Translations under genes and position numbers: made by a program
Assembly (NCBI GenBank): GCA_037445115.1
Contig: JBBILC010000019.1
Location: 1-48,591, forward strand
Length of the DNA stretch: 48,591 nucleotides
Source: Trichothermofontia sp037445115
GTDB lineage: Bacteria; Cyanobacteriota; Cyanobacteriia; B231
Direction of reading: 5' to 3'
Shown here: one piece after another, positions 26,408 to 35,813 of the stretch
How positions within the stretch are numbered: the stretch's first letter is position 1
How the letters are laid out: the number at the start of each line of letters is the position of its first letter
Notes under the pieces: model-generated
The model's database searches: none
The model's input: only the letters and a program-made list of their open reading frames with translations
Told to the model about the DNA's origin: nothing

Positions 26408-27733
26408 CTAGGACTCTGACAACAAGCTCGTTTCAACACGCTGTCCTGGCCGTAGGGGGCGATTGCTGCGGATTACGAAGCGCTCGCCGGGTTGGAGGCC
26501 AGTGGTCAGGGCAACTTGACCTTCGACCTGTTGGCTGATCTGCACCGGGCGGGGCTGCACGGTCAGTTGGGCATCGGTTTCCTGGACGACGAAGATGGTC
26601 GGTTTTTCCGTATCAGCGCCGACGGCTAAGGCGGCCTCCGGCACCACCACGAGGGTGGGGGCAAGGCTCGTAAACTGTACCCGTGCCAATAACCCACTGC
26701 CCAGCTTACCGTTGGGATTGGGTAGGTTAATTTCTATAGGGACAAGGCGACCTGCGGGATCAGCCGTGGGGGCAATACGGGCCACCTGGCCAGAAAAGGT
26801 TTGGTTCGGTAGGGCATCAAACTGGACCTGGACTGCCTGCCCAGTCTGGACTTGGCTCAGGTCACGATCGCTCACCTGCACCCGTACCTTCAGGGTTTGC
26901 AGATCCCCCAGTTGCAGCACCTCTTGACCGGGCTGAATCAAATCCCCCGCTTCCACAAAGCGACGCAGGACCACACCCGTCAGGGGAGACACCAGGACGG
27001 TATGGGTGAGGCGTTGTTTGGCTTGCTGCACGATCGCCTGTTGGGCCGCCACCCGCCGTTCCACCGCCGCGATCGCCTGTTGCCGGGTCCGCACCTGTTC
27101 TTGGGCAGACCGGAGGGCTTGCTCCGCCGTGCGTCGGCTGGTTTGGGCTAATTCGGCTTGCTGTTGCGAAATCGCCCCCTGATCCGCAAGGGACTGGAGG
27201 CGATCGGCATCGGCTTGAGCTTGTTGTAGGTTGGCCCGCGCCTGCTCTACCTGGGTTTGGGCATCCGCAACGAGGGTTTTTGCTTGGGATACCTCCACCT
27301 GACGGGCAGCCAGTTCGGCCTCTTCCTCCCGGACGGCGGTTTCCAAGAGTACCGCATCCAACTGCCCCAAGCGTTGCCCTTGCTGGACGGGATCACCCAC
27401 ATCAACACGGAGATTGAGTAATTGCCCATCGGCCTGCGATCGCAGGGTCACTTGCTGGCGCGGTTCTGTCGTCCCGGTAAAGATCAGGGCTTCTCCGATC
27501 GCCCCGGTTTTTGCCACGGCGGTTTCAACCACGATCGGGCCACTGTCCCGTTGTCCCCTAGGAGGTCCCTGCTGGGCACCGGCCTGCCCTCGGCTCTGCC
27601 AGACACACCCCGTCGTCGGTAATACAAATAAGCTGGCGATCGCCACCCCCGTCAGCCAAGGGTATCGTCGTTGAGTCTGCTGGCGTTTAAGACACCGGGA
27701 TGTTGACTGCGATGTTGACTGCGATGTTGACAT
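26408..27733 (-). CDS. RND efflux periplasmic adaptor (membrane fusion protein)
   Basis: 441 residues. It links the RND permease to an outer-membrane channel. An N-terminal hydrophobic stretch (WLTGVAIASLFVLPTTGC) ends in a Cys in a lipobox-like context, so it may be lipid-anchored. Then the lipoyl/barrel-sandwich half-motif (LRSQADGQLLNLRVDVGDPVQQG), a long alpha-helical hairpin rich in Gln/Ala/Glu (about 150-260), the second lipoyl half (TGVVLRRFVEAGDLIQPGQE) and beta-barrel domain. The start is ATG 27733 or 27736, next to GAGG. The first codons are a 12-base tandem repeat giving STSQSTSQSTS. The permease gene follows after a repeat-filled gap. Confidence 0.9.
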   Translation of the reverse strand: MSTSQSTSQSTSRCLKRQQTQRRYPWLTGVAIASLFVLPTTGCVWQSRGQAGAQQGPPRGQRDSGPIVVETAVAKTGAIGEALIFTGTTEPRQQVTLRSQADGQLLNLRVDVGDPVQQGQRLGQLDAVLLETAVREEEAELAARQVEVSQAKTLVADAQTQVEQARANLQQAQADADRLQSLADQGAISQQQAELAQTSRRTAEQALRSAQEQVRTRQQAIAAVERRVAAQQAIVQQAKQRLTHTVLVSPLTGVVLRRFVEAGDLIQPGQEVLQLGDLQTLKVRVQVSDRDLSQVQTGQAVQVQFDALPNQTFSGQVARIAPTADPAGRLVPIEINLPNPNGKLGSGLLARVQFTSLAPTLVVVPEAALAVGADTEKPTIFVVQETDAQLTVQPRPVQISQQVEGQVALTTGLQPGERFVIRSNRPLRPGQRVETSLLSES

Positions 27734-27844
27734 CATGCCTCTGCCACGCTGCTTGTTAAGAATTAAGACGCTAGTCACGCCCCTTTGGTTCAATCCATTG
27801 CCAATGGATTTTCTACGGCCTCTTCCCGTTCAGACCCTGCAAGT

Positions 27845-27898
27845 AAAAACCCCTCGGCACACCAGACTTACCCAAGGGCAGCCCAGTCAGCGAGGGGC
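27845..27898 (-). terminator. Intrinsic terminator downstream of psbM
   Basis: Read leftward, GCCCCTCG pairs with CGAGGGG across a loop of about 35 bases that can form a smaller stem (GGGCTGCCC), followed directly by TTTTT. It lies about 45 bases after the psbM stop codon. Confidence 0.6.
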
Positions 27899-27940
27899 AA
27901 CGCGATCGCGATCGCGCATCAGGATACGTTGATAACCGCG

Positions 27941-28057
27941 TTAGGAGTTTTTGCTACCTTCGCGGCTCGCCGTTTGGATGTACAGGATCAACAGGAAAAC
28001 TGCCGGAACCAGTACAAACAGAAGACTTGCAACAAAACCGAGATTATTAACTTCCAT
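27941..28057 (-). CDS. psbM: Photosystem II protein M (PsbM)
   Basis: 38 residues. PsbM is a one-helix subunit at the photosystem II dimer interface in the thylakoid membrane. The protein begins MEVNNLGFVASLLFVLVPAV and ends TASREGSKNS, matching PsbM in length and sequence. One transmembrane helix spans about residues 7-27. The gene is monocistronic: a hairpin-plus-T-run follows it, and an IS remnant lies about 90 bases upstream. GAGG and GGGGA are upstream of the ATG. A weak promoter (TTGCGA, 16 bases, TGATAC) lies within about 75 bases. Confidence 0.96.
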   Translation of the reverse strand: MEVNNLGFVASLLFVLVPAVFLLILYIQTASREGSKNS

Positions 28058-28148
28058 CCGTCCCCACCTCGCGTGAAGTGTTCAGTCGTCAACAGTTCCT
28101 AGGGTATCATCGCGCGATCGCACGATCGCAAAAAATAGATCACAGCCC

Positions 28149-28482
28149 TGATTGACTGACAAAACGCTGGAGGGGCGAAACGCAGTCTAGGAGGGAAGCC
28201 TAGCTTAGTTTTGCAGGCAGTTACTACCTTCTAGGCAACAACGATGGCTGCAACTGGGAGGCATCCCGCCTGCGCAACCCCTGGGCGCTGTCGCACTTAT
28301 GGGGCGCGATCGCCCTCACCACGTTGTTCTTTGGTCTTGCAAGGAGTACGGGGGGCACCAGCGGCCAGCGGCAGCAAGTGGATGCCCACTGGGAGCAGGG
28401 CATGAGTTATCTCAAGCTAGGGTGGCAAACGATGGTTATCGTGACCTTCACGCACCGATTACTGCCGGGACGTGGTGGGTAG
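28149..28482 (+). pseudogene. IS4-type transposase relic, copy A (C-terminal part)
   Basis: The left end TGATTGACTGACAAAACGC and following about 60 bases are nearly identical to copy B at 34820. An ATG at 28244 starts the old frame, which after a deletion continues at 28273 as RNPWALSHLWGAIALTTLFF ... QVDAHWEQGMSYLKLGW and stops at 28482. That resembles the C-terminal end of IS4-family transposases from cyanobacteria (HWEQGMSYLKLGW). The frame is broken and no right end was found. Sequence 28483-28616 holds another open stretch without recognisable content. Non-functional. Confidence 0.6.
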
Positions 28483-28755
28483 CGGCTGGGGTGCAGTTGC
28501 CTAGTCATGTGCCGATCGTGCCAGAGAGTCGATTGAATCATCCCCCGCCGCGTGTGCTTCAGGCCGAGTGCGATCGGGTGCAAAGCTGGCTCAATACGCC
28601 GCCTTCCCTGCGCTAGATCACACCTGTTACTGCTTAGCCGTCACGATCGCTTCCCCGCAATATCACGGATACTTTCCCCCTGTATCACTGCCCTCATCAG
28701 CAATCTCCCGGATGATAAACCTATCAAGCCAAAACCCAACTGAGAGGACCAACTG

Positions 28756-29086
28756 ATGCAACTCACCTATCGCGGCACAACCTACACCCAAGCCCCCGCC
28801 ATCGTTGCCACCCCCCGCAAAACCATTGGCCAATATCGCGGCGCGANNNNNNNNNNNNNNNNNNNNNNNNNNNNNNNNNNNNNNNNNNNNNNNNNNNNNN
28901 NNNNNNNNNNNNNNNNNNNNNNNNNNNNNNACTTGCGAAATCACTACCCCCACCCTCAACCCCGTGAGCCACAAAGTCCCGATGATCTATCGCGGTGTCG
29001 CTTACCTGGGTACGACCAGTCACGCATCCCTCGCCTCGGCTGCGGATGTTGAACGCCCCATGAACACCGCCTGGGCAACGGCCTAA
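28756..29086 (+). CDS. DUF4278 domain protein, interrupted by assembly gap
   Basis: AGAGG eight bases before the ATG at 28756. The N-terminus MQLTYRGTTYTQAP ... KTIGQYRGA and the post-gap MIYRGVAYLGTT match the short cyanobacterial DUF4278 family, whose function is unknown. A gap of 84 Ns (28847-28930) cuts the gene, and the two sides are in different frames. The real gap length is probably 2 modulo 3 (for example 83 or 86), which would restore one frame. Up to 29086 the total would be about 109 residues. No transmembrane segment is visible in the parts present. Confidence 0.65.
28847..28930. other. Assembly gap (84 Ns)
   Basis: A run of undetermined bases inside the DUF4278 gene. Its nominal length disagrees with the reading frame, so it is likely estimated. 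Confidence 0.99.
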
Positions 29087-29334
29087 ATCCTCAAAAGTTG
29101 GCGACCAGCGCGGCAGATACTCACTCATCGCATTTTCTCCATTCTCCGAATCGCTCAACGCTCAGAAGATATAGCCATCGCCATCCAGGTTAGGACAAGG
29201 GGCTTACGCCCCTTGTTGATCACAGCCTTTGCAATGTCCTAATGAGCGTGACGACCGCTATACTCACTCATCGCATTTTGAGGCCCCGGCCCTGAGCAAC
29301 AGCCTACAGCTATGTTCAGGCGCATCCTGACTGC
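29087..29334. other. Intergenic stretch with small repeats
   Basis: Contains the palindrome ACAAGGGGCTTACGCCCCTTGT (29195-29216), two copies of ACTCACTCATCGCATTTT (about 29127 and 29263), and GATCACAGCC, which also flanks both IS relics. No gene or terminator is evident. Confidence 0.45.
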
Positions 29335-32300
29335 CTAGTCCGATGAGTCAAGCAGTGGGGCGATCGCGATCCGATCGCGTCCTTCTCGCTTCGCCGTATA
29401 AAGTGCCTGATCTGCTAGAGAAATGAGTTTTTCTGGTGAACACTCTGGCGTGGGGATTACGGTAGCAATGCCAAGACTAATGGAAACGATCGTATTGACG
29501 AGCGATCGGGCATGGGGAATTGCCCGCGCCTGAATACTTTGACGAATGTGTGTCGCGATCGTGATGGCCCCTGCTTGATCCGTATTGGGCAAAATGACCG
29601 TAAACTCCTCACCACCGTAGCGGGCCACCAAATCTGCGGGTCGATGCACGGCTTCCTGCGTTGCTTGGGCGATCTGAATCAAACAATCATCCCCCGCTTG
29701 ATGGCCATAGTAATCGTTATAGGCTTTGAAATGATCGACATCAAATAAGAGGAGAGATAGGGGTATTTGTTCCCGTTGTAAGCGTTGCCACTCCAGGCGC
29801 AATTGTTGGTCAAAATACCGCCGATTATAAACCTTAGTTAATCCATCCGTAATCGCTAATCGCCGTAATTCTTGATTCAGATGGATCAATTCCTGCGTGC
29901 GTTCGGCCACTTTATGCTCAAGATGTTGGGAATAATCTTGCAGTTGAGCATAGAGTTGGGCATTTTGCAGCGAACTGGCAATTTGACCTGACAGCAGTTG
30001 GAGGACCTCTAATCGCTCTGCGGTAAACGCATGGGGTACCAAACCATTTTCTAGATATAACATGGCTACTAACTGCCCCTGGTTATAAAGGGGCAGACCT
30101 AAGCGGGAAATCCCATCAGTTCCCAGGGCGTCTGAGGCGGGTACCCAGGCTGCTTGCGTGTGGCCGACATAGGCCAAGACCTTACGAATCTTCACGGCAT
30201 TGGGTAAATCTGTCAGCGATCGCCGCGCTGGGAGTTGATTGCCAACGATCGTCGATTTCCCCACCTGTCCTTCGGCCAGTACCCACCAATCATCCGCATC
30301 CGGTACCAGGAGATAGCCCCGTTCTGCGCCGGCATTTTCCAGCAGGATGGTCATCATGTGGCCCAGTAAGGTTTCCAGATCAAGGTCACGGGCCAGACTC
30401 TGGGATGCCTTGAGAATACTGTGCAAATCCAGACGCTCCAGGGAGTCACTGTGATGCACGGGGGAGGTATAGAGAGGGGACGGCGGCCCCATGACCGCTT
30501 TACTAGCGGGCGATTGACTGGTGGCTCCTGCCAACATGGGTAGGTGCCACAGGTCCGGATAGCGCTGTTTGAGATCGTCAAGTTTCGCGATCGCGCCCCA
30601 CCGGCTATAGAGCAAGCGGGTTTCCTGGAAATAGGTCCGCATCAGCCGCGTTTTGCCCCACGCCTGCATCATCTGCAACGCTAACTCCGCCGCGATCGCC
30701 GCCTCATTTAAAAAACCCTGGGCGATCGCCCCATCGATCGCCTGATCATAAAACCCCATCGCCTCCACCCAATTGCCCTGGCGTCGATACCGTTCAGCCG
30801 CCAACAGAGCCAAGCGGTGGGTATAACTGGGCGAACGAGCGCCCCAACGTTCCAATGCAGCCTCAACCTCTGCCATGCGTTGTTCCAGTTTAGTGAAATC
30901 TATGCTTATGTCTGGAACAGGATGGGTCGGTCGGGAAGACGGTGGCACTAACAGGGCAGAACAAATTAGCGCCAGATCGAGATGCCAGATTGGGATTAGG
31001 GCGAGTCCAATGACCCCTGACAGATAGGATTCTGATGTGTCAATGCACGCATAGGCTTGAGAATAGTTGCGCCAGCGATAGGACAAGGTTGCCTTGAGCC
31101 AATACACGAGGAATTGTCCTGTCACATCCCCTTTCGCCCGTTGCACGGCAAGACTTTCCTGCTCGTTGTAAACGGCACCATCGAGTTGACAGGGGTCGGC
31201 GGACTGTCCGCGTAAGTTTGCCACGGTTTGCCACCAGATCCGTTGCCAGGTAAGGCTTGCAGGTTTGTTAAGCTGCTCGATTACGTCTGCATAGGTTGCC
31301 ATCTCTGCCTCAACGGTTTTGAGATCTCCCCCACAGAGAAACCGAAACCAGCAGCACATGTGAACGGAATGGGCGGCAAATTCGCGATCGCCGGTTTCTA
31401 AGGCTAACGCATAGTCCGTCAGGAAATGGGGATAGATGCTCGCCAGGGGATGTCTCCAATGGTCAATAAAGGTACGGATCATGTGGAGGGTGCGGGCGCG
31501 GATCGCCATTGATCGATCGCCAAAGCGATTCAGCAATCCCAAGGCCACCTGCCCAGCCCGTTCCCCTAGCTCAAAATTCTGGAGAACACCGCAGAGAATC
31601 AATCCATAGGCAGTGTAGGCAAAGGGGGTGAGGGGAGTGGGACCTTGTTGCAAGCTTATCTGGATCAGGCGCGTGATCACCAGGAGCATCAACTGGGGAT
31701 GACAATTAAAGCAGACAGAAATGATCTCTACCAAAATCTGGGTAGCGGCCAGGGTGTTCGGATCTTGGGATTCGGGCAGTGCCACAACCTGCTCACAGGT
31801 CAGCGGCGCAAACAGGGCGGCGGTCAGTTGCAGGGCCTCTGCGATCGCGGTTTCGGTGGGTTGGGCAGGTAGGGTAATCCCCAATTCTGCGAGGGTGGTC
31901 AGGGCAATGTGGATCGCCTGCGATCGCTGATCCTGGGAAATCGCCGCTTTAATTTCAAGGGTCCGAATCGCGGCTCGCTGGTCCGGTGAGTCCGCTTGGG
32001 CGATCGCTCGCTCAACCCATTGAGTCATCGCCCCATAGTTGCCTGTCATAGCTGCCGTTGTTGCGGCTCCCGTTAACAGATGCCGGTAGAGTTCGTGGCA
32101 GTCGTTGGGGGCGGGGGCATGCGGTCGGTTCGTCGGCGCTGAAGCCGGGGGCGCGATCGCCGCCGCCAGGGAAGGGGCGATCAGGTGAATACCCTGTTCA
32201 AAATACTCATAGGCCAGGGTATCGGCGGATTTTTGCTGGGCTTTCTGACCAGCGAGAAGGTTCAAACGGGCAAGCTGTTGGCGATCGGCATCACTCTCTA

Positions 32301-34536
32301 GGCGTGCGGCCCCCAGGTTGAGGTGATTCACGATCGTAAACACCTGATCCCCTAAAGTTTGCAGGTCTGTCTGGGCCAGCAACGTTTGACCAATGTGCAG
32401 GTGGGTGGTGGGTTTCTGGGCATCTGCCAGGAGGGAATAGGCCGCTTGCTGCACCCGATCATGTAAAAAGCGAAAACGGGCCTGGAACCCCTGCGCCTCA
32501 TCGCCGCCTTCTAGTAACTGGTAGTAGTGATCGAGGGGCAGCAGAATACCGGCTTGCAACAACGGCATGAGGTGCGCCAGGGTAGCCGTCACTGAAGCAT
32601 GGCGAATCTGGGCCAGGGTAGCGATATCAAAGCGATCGCCGATGCAGGCGGCTAACTTCACGGTTTCCAGGCTGGCGGGGGGTAATTCCTCCAGGCGATC
32701 GGCCATGAGGGCCACCACGTTGTCGGTGAGGTTGCGGGTTCGCAGCGTGTCAATGTTCCAAAGCCACTGTTTGCCCTGCCGTTGCAGGAGCCGATCGCGA
32801 TAGAGTTGCACCAGAAACTCACGGGTAAAGAAGGGATTCCCCGCCGTTTTCTCGTACACTAGGGCAGCCAGGGGGGCACAGTCCTCTGGGGCGAGTTTGA
32901 GGGTATCGGCGAGCAATTGGGTGACATCGGCAACCGTGAGATTTTCCAGGCCCAGGGCATGGTACTGGGGGGTAAATTTCGTCGTGGGATCGGTGAGGGT
33001 GGCCAGCGTCGTCAGGAAGGGATGACCGCGATCGACTTCGTTCGATCGGTAGGCCCCCAGAAACAGAAAATAGTGCAGGTTCGGCTGGGTCAGCAGGGTT
33101 TTTAGCAAGGTCAGGGAAGCCATATCCGCCCACTGCCAATCGTCAATAAAGACCACCAGGGGATGGCTGGGGTCGCACAGGGCTGCGACAAATTGACTAA
33201 AGACCTGGTGGAAACGGTGCTGGGTCTCTTGCCAACCCAAGGCTGGAACCGGCGGTTGTGGTCCCAAAATCTGCTCCCAGATCGGTACCACATCCAGGAG
33301 CACTTGACCGTTGTTGCCGACAGCAGCCTGCACCTTTTGCTGCCAGGTGACAAAGCGGGTGTGGCTGGCCGTGAGCACTAGGCGACCGAGCTGATCAAAT
33401 GCTTGGGCAAATCCGGCGTAGGGCTGATTACGATGTTGTTGATCGTACTTACCCGCCACAAAAAAGCCACTCTGGGTGGTGATGGGTTGGTAGAGTTCCT
33501 GCACGAGGGCGGTTTTACCCACCCCGGAGACACCGCTAATCAGGGCATAGTGGCGCTCAGCAGCAACGGTGGCTTGGAACAGGTTGAGTAAGTGCTCTCG
33601 CTGGCTAGCCCGACCGTAGAGGGTTTGGGGAAAGCGCAGGCGATCGGGATGATCGGCCTTACCGAGGTGAAAGGGGAGAATCTGTCCGGTTTGTGCATAG
33701 GCATCCCGGCAACGCTGGAGGTCATGCCGGAGTCCCTGGATGGATTGGTAGCGATCGTCGGCGTTTTTGGCCATCAGCTTGAGGACAATCGCGGCCAGGG
33801 TGTCGGAAATCCGCGATCGCACAGCGGCATCAAACTGGGGCTGCTTGGCGATGTGGTGATGTATCCAACCCAGGGGATCGTCCGCTTCAAAGGGTAATTG
33901 TCCGGTTAGCAATTGGTAGAAGGTTACCCCTAGGGCGTAATAATCCGTGCGGTAGTCGAGACTTCGGTTCACCCGTCCGGTTTGTTCCGGGGCCAGATAG
34001 GGCAGGGTCCCCTCCAAACAGGTGGGGTTCAAAAAAGGCAAAGTTTCTTGATCTAAATCGGTGGCAATCCCAAAGTCGATCAGCGCCACCTGCCCAGTGG
34101 CGGGATTATAGATAATATTGGACGGATTGAGGTCCTTGTGAATGACATGGGCCTGATGGACACCCGCGATCGCATCCAGCACAGCGATCGCCACGGCAAA
34201 GAATGGCTCCAGGGGAATCCCCGCTGTCATACCTAACAACAGCAGCGAATCGCCGCCAAAATCCTCAAGGATCATGGCGGGATGGCTCAGTTCGCCCTCC
34301 GTCTGGAGCCACTCAAAGCCATAGGTGGTAATGACTCCCGGCATCTGTAATCGTCGGGTTAACTCATATTCCCGGTGAAACCAGGCAATTTTCTCTGGGG
34401 TTAGGTAGAGATCCTTTAAGAGCTTAATGACGACGGGACAGCGATCGGCCTGCCGCTCCCCCCGATACAGGAGAGAGCCTGCACTTTCGTAAAGTAGGGA
34501 TTTGATCCGGTAATCACCCAAGGAGACGGTTAACAC
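29335..34536 (-). CDS. Ser/Thr kinase-AAA ATPase-GAF-GGDEF multidomain signalling protein
   Basis: 1733 residues. Order: Ser/Thr kinase domain (about 5-265; CPVVIKLLK, HKDLNPSN near residue 132, LIDFGIA, GTLPYLAPEQTGR); STAND/AAA-type ATPase (Walker A GVSGVGKTAL near residue 335, Walker B LVVFIDDWQWAD near 460); long helical TPR-like middle (about 700-1350); GAF domain (about 1365-1530); coiled coil; and a C-terminal GGDEF domain with RYGGEEF near residue 1640 and an RPAD I-site five residues upstream. This is the layout of the HstK-type kinases of filamentous cyanobacteria, but with a diguanylate cyclase in place of the usual histidine kinase. GTG at 34536 is preceded by GGAGG six bases upstream; the frame open to 34581 is not needed. 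No nearby partner gene. Confidence 0.93.
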   Translation of the reverse strand: MLTVSLGDYRIKSLLYESAGSLLYRGERQADRCPVVIKLLKDLYLTPEKIAWFHREYELTRRLQMPGVITTYGFEWLQTEGELSHPAMILEDFGGDSLLLLGMTAGIPLEPFFAVAIAVLDAIAGVHQAHVIHKDLNPSNIIYNPATGQVALIDFGIATDLDQETLPFLNPTCLEGTLPYLAPEQTGRVNRSLDYRTDYYALGVTFYQLLTGQLPFEADDPLGWIHHHIAKQPQFDAAVRSRISDTLAAIVLKLMAKNADDRYQSIQGLRHDLQRCRDAYAQTGQILPFHLGKADHPDRLRFPQTLYGRASQREHLLNLFQATVAAERHYALISGVSGVGKTALVQELYQPITTQSGFFVAGKYDQQHRNQPYAGFAQAFDQLGRLVLTASHTRFVTWQQKVQAAVGNNGQVLLDVVPIWEQILGPQPPVPALGWQETQHRFHQVFSQFVAALCDPSHPLVVFIDDWQWADMASLTLLKTLLTQPNLHYFLFLGAYRSNEVDRGHPFLTTLATLTDPTTKFTPQYHALGLENLTVADVTQLLADTLKLAPEDCAPLAALVYEKTAGNPFFTREFLVQLYRDRLLQRQGKQWLWNIDTLRTRNLTDNVVALMADRLEELPPASLETVKLAACIGDRFDIATLAQIRHASVTATLAHLMPLLQAGILLPLDHYYQLLEGGDEAQGFQARFRFLHDRVQQAAYSLLADAQKPTTHLHIGQTLLAQTDLQTLGDQVFTIVNHLNLGAARLESDADRQQLARLNLLAGQKAQQKSADTLAYEYFEQGIHLIAPSLAAAIAPPASAPTNRPHAPAPNDCHELYRHLLTGAATTAAMTGNYGAMTQWVERAIAQADSPDQRAAIRTLEIKAAISQDQRSQAIHIALTTLAELGITLPAQPTETAIAEALQLTAALFAPLTCEQVVALPESQDPNTLAATQILVEIISVCFNCHPQLMLLVITRLIQISLQQGPTPLTPFAYTAYGLILCGVLQNFELGERAGQVALGLLNRFGDRSMAIRARTLHMIRTFIDHWRHPLASIYPHFLTDYALALETGDREFAAHSVHMCCWFRFLCGGDLKTVEAEMATYADVIEQLNKPASLTWQRIWWQTVANLRGQSADPCQLDGAVYNEQESLAVQRAKGDVTGQFLVYWLKATLSYRWRNYSQAYACIDTSESYLSGVIGLALIPIWHLDLALICSALLVPPSSRPTHPVPDISIDFTKLEQRMAEVEAALERWGARSPSYTHRLALLAAERYRRQGNWVEAMGFYDQAIDGAIAQGFLNEAAIAAELALQMMQAWGKTRLMRTYFQETRLLYSRWGAIAKLDDLKQRYPDLWHLPMLAGATSQSPASKAVMGPPSPLYTSPVHHSDSLERLDLHSILKASQSLARDLDLETLLGHMMTILLENAGAERGYLLVPDADDWWVLAEGQVGKSTIVGNQLPARRSLTDLPNAVKIRKVLAYVGHTQAAWVPASDALGTDGISRLGLPLYNQGQLVAMLYLENGLVPHAFTAERLEVLQLLSGQIASSLQNAQLYAQLQDYSQHLEHKVAERTQELIHLNQELRRLAITDGLTKVYNRRYFDQQLRLEWQRLQREQIPLSLLLFDVDHFKAYNDYYGHQAGDDCLIQIAQATQEAVHRPADLVARYGGEEFTVILPNTDQAGAITIATHIRQSIQARAIPHARSLVNTIVSISLGIATVIPTPECSPEKLISLADQALYTAKREGRDRIAIAPLLDSSD

Positions 34537-34819
34537 GGGAGACCTCCGCCTCTGGCTTGGGCGGCACGATCGCAGTAACACCGCTAGGCGTCAGTCATCA
34601 TGAGCAGGGCAAGCAGTCCTTGGGCTGATTCGCAAGGGTGGGTACTCTGGTCGGGCAGCGATCGTGCCCCCCATCTACTGAGCACATCTGCTGAGGCAAC
34701 ATCCATCACTCATTGCTGACGGCAGTGGCCATCTTTGTATGCCTCAAATTGTATCGAAATTGTACGTGGTTTTCTCAAGGGTCCAGTGTAGTCTTTGAGG
34801 CACGGTATGGGTGTAAAGC

Positions 34820-35125
34820 TGATTGCTTGACAAAACTCTGGAGGGGCGAAACGCAGTCTAGGAGGGAAGTCTAGCTTAGTTTAAGCTAGCAGTGACACCC
34901 TCTAGGCAAAAACGATGGCTTTGACTTCCCAACTCTATAGATTCGTTACAGCGATTCCGGCGTCAACAGGCACTCCACAGGCAAGACGCTCGCCACGGGC
35001 AAACCTTGGGCTGGATGATCGTGGGCATCATCCACATGACCAGCTCAGTGGCGAGTTTTGGGTGATTGTCAGTGACGAACCGAGTCCTTAAACGCATTCC
35101 GGCTTCTTAGTTTTGTCAGTCAAGC
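34820..35125 (+). mobile_element. Relic of the same IS, copy B (N-terminal part plus right end)
   Basis: The left end GATTGCTTGACAAAAC (34821-34836) and right end GTTTTGTCAGTCAAGC (35110-35125) are imperfect inverted repeats. The first about 95 bases match copy A at 28149. From the ATG at 34915 a degenerate frame with a shift reads LYRFVTA ... FRRQQALHRQ, then GQTLGWMIVGIIHMTSSV, resembling the N-terminal region of IS4-type transposases. Only about 180 bases of coding remain. At 305 bp it could have been mobilised in trans as a MITE. It lies between the kinase gene and the ferredoxin gene. Confidence 0.6.
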
Positions 35126-35199
35126 CGGATCACAGCCATAGATCACAGCCATCACGCATGACCAATCGCCCAACGGGCAAGACCCGTGTGATCACCCCA

Positions 35200-35496
35200 T
35201 CAGGGCTTAGTTTTGACGGAGGCCGGACCATTGACGATCGTCTGGCAGGCCAGGCGATAGGAGGCGGGCTTCCGCTTCAGCTTGCGCTCCTCCACCTCCG
35301 TGCGCGGTGACAGGTTTTCCATGCCCTCGACAATCTCGACAATACAGGTGCCACACTGACCATAGCCCCCGCAGTTCATCAGCTTGCCCGTCAGCGTGTA
35401 CAGATCCACGCCGTTGGTCACTGCCTGGAGCCGCAGATTGGCCCCATCCGCCGCAATTACGAGCTTGTTTTCCTTGACAAAGGTGATGTCCGCCAT
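35200..35496 (-). CDS. [2Fe-2S] ferredoxin, bacterial/adrenodoxin-like cysteine spacing
   Basis: 98 residues. Electron carrier with one [2Fe-2S] cluster. Cysteines C42, C48, C51 and C84 have spacing CX5CX2C...C (NCGGYGQCGTC), unlike the CX4CX2C of photosynthetic plant-type PetF. So it probably does not serve photosystem I directly. The gene is divergent from psbB, a pairing I associate with many cyanobacteria. It is soluble, without signal or membrane segment. A TATAAT box lies about 57 bases upstream of the ATG on this strand. The role is unknown. Confidence 0.9.
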   Translation of the reverse strand: MADITFVKENKLVIAADGANLRLQAVTNGVDLYTLTGKLMNCGGYGQCGTCIVEIVEGMENLSPRTEVEERKLKRKPASYRLACQTIVNGPASVKTKP

Positions 35497-35552
35497 ACGC
35501 CCCTTGGTAATGGTGTCCTTAGTAACACGGTCTCTAGTTGCAATTGTAAAGA

Positions 35553-35558
35553 ATTATA
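35553..35558 (-). promoter_or_regulatory. Candidate -10 element for the ferredoxin gene
   Basis: Perfect TATAAT read leftward in an AT-rich stretch, giving a leader of about 50 bases. No good -35 box is at normal spacing. On the opposite strand TATACT at 35662-35667 is a possible -10 for psbB. Confidence 0.4.
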
Positions 35559-35813
35559 AATAAAAATTACCAACTCAAACCGTGATCCCCACCGGATTTG
35601 AGAATAGTTCAGAATACCCTCAAGATGCTTGCCAAGCGTCCTCACGCTGGTTACAATTCTTTATACTTTATCCTCAGAAAATGCTAAAAATCCCCAGCTT
35701 TCAGGCCGATCGCAACTTGGCTGACAAGTCCGCGATCGTACTGGGGCACCAAGGTGGGATGCTGAAAGCAGGATTTTAACGAAACGGAGATTTTTGAAGG
35801 AGGAGCGTAGTCA

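Noticed and set aside
28763..29158. Minus-strand frames across the assembly gap
   Set aside because: They run through the Ns and are shadows of the DUF4278 gene on the plus strand.
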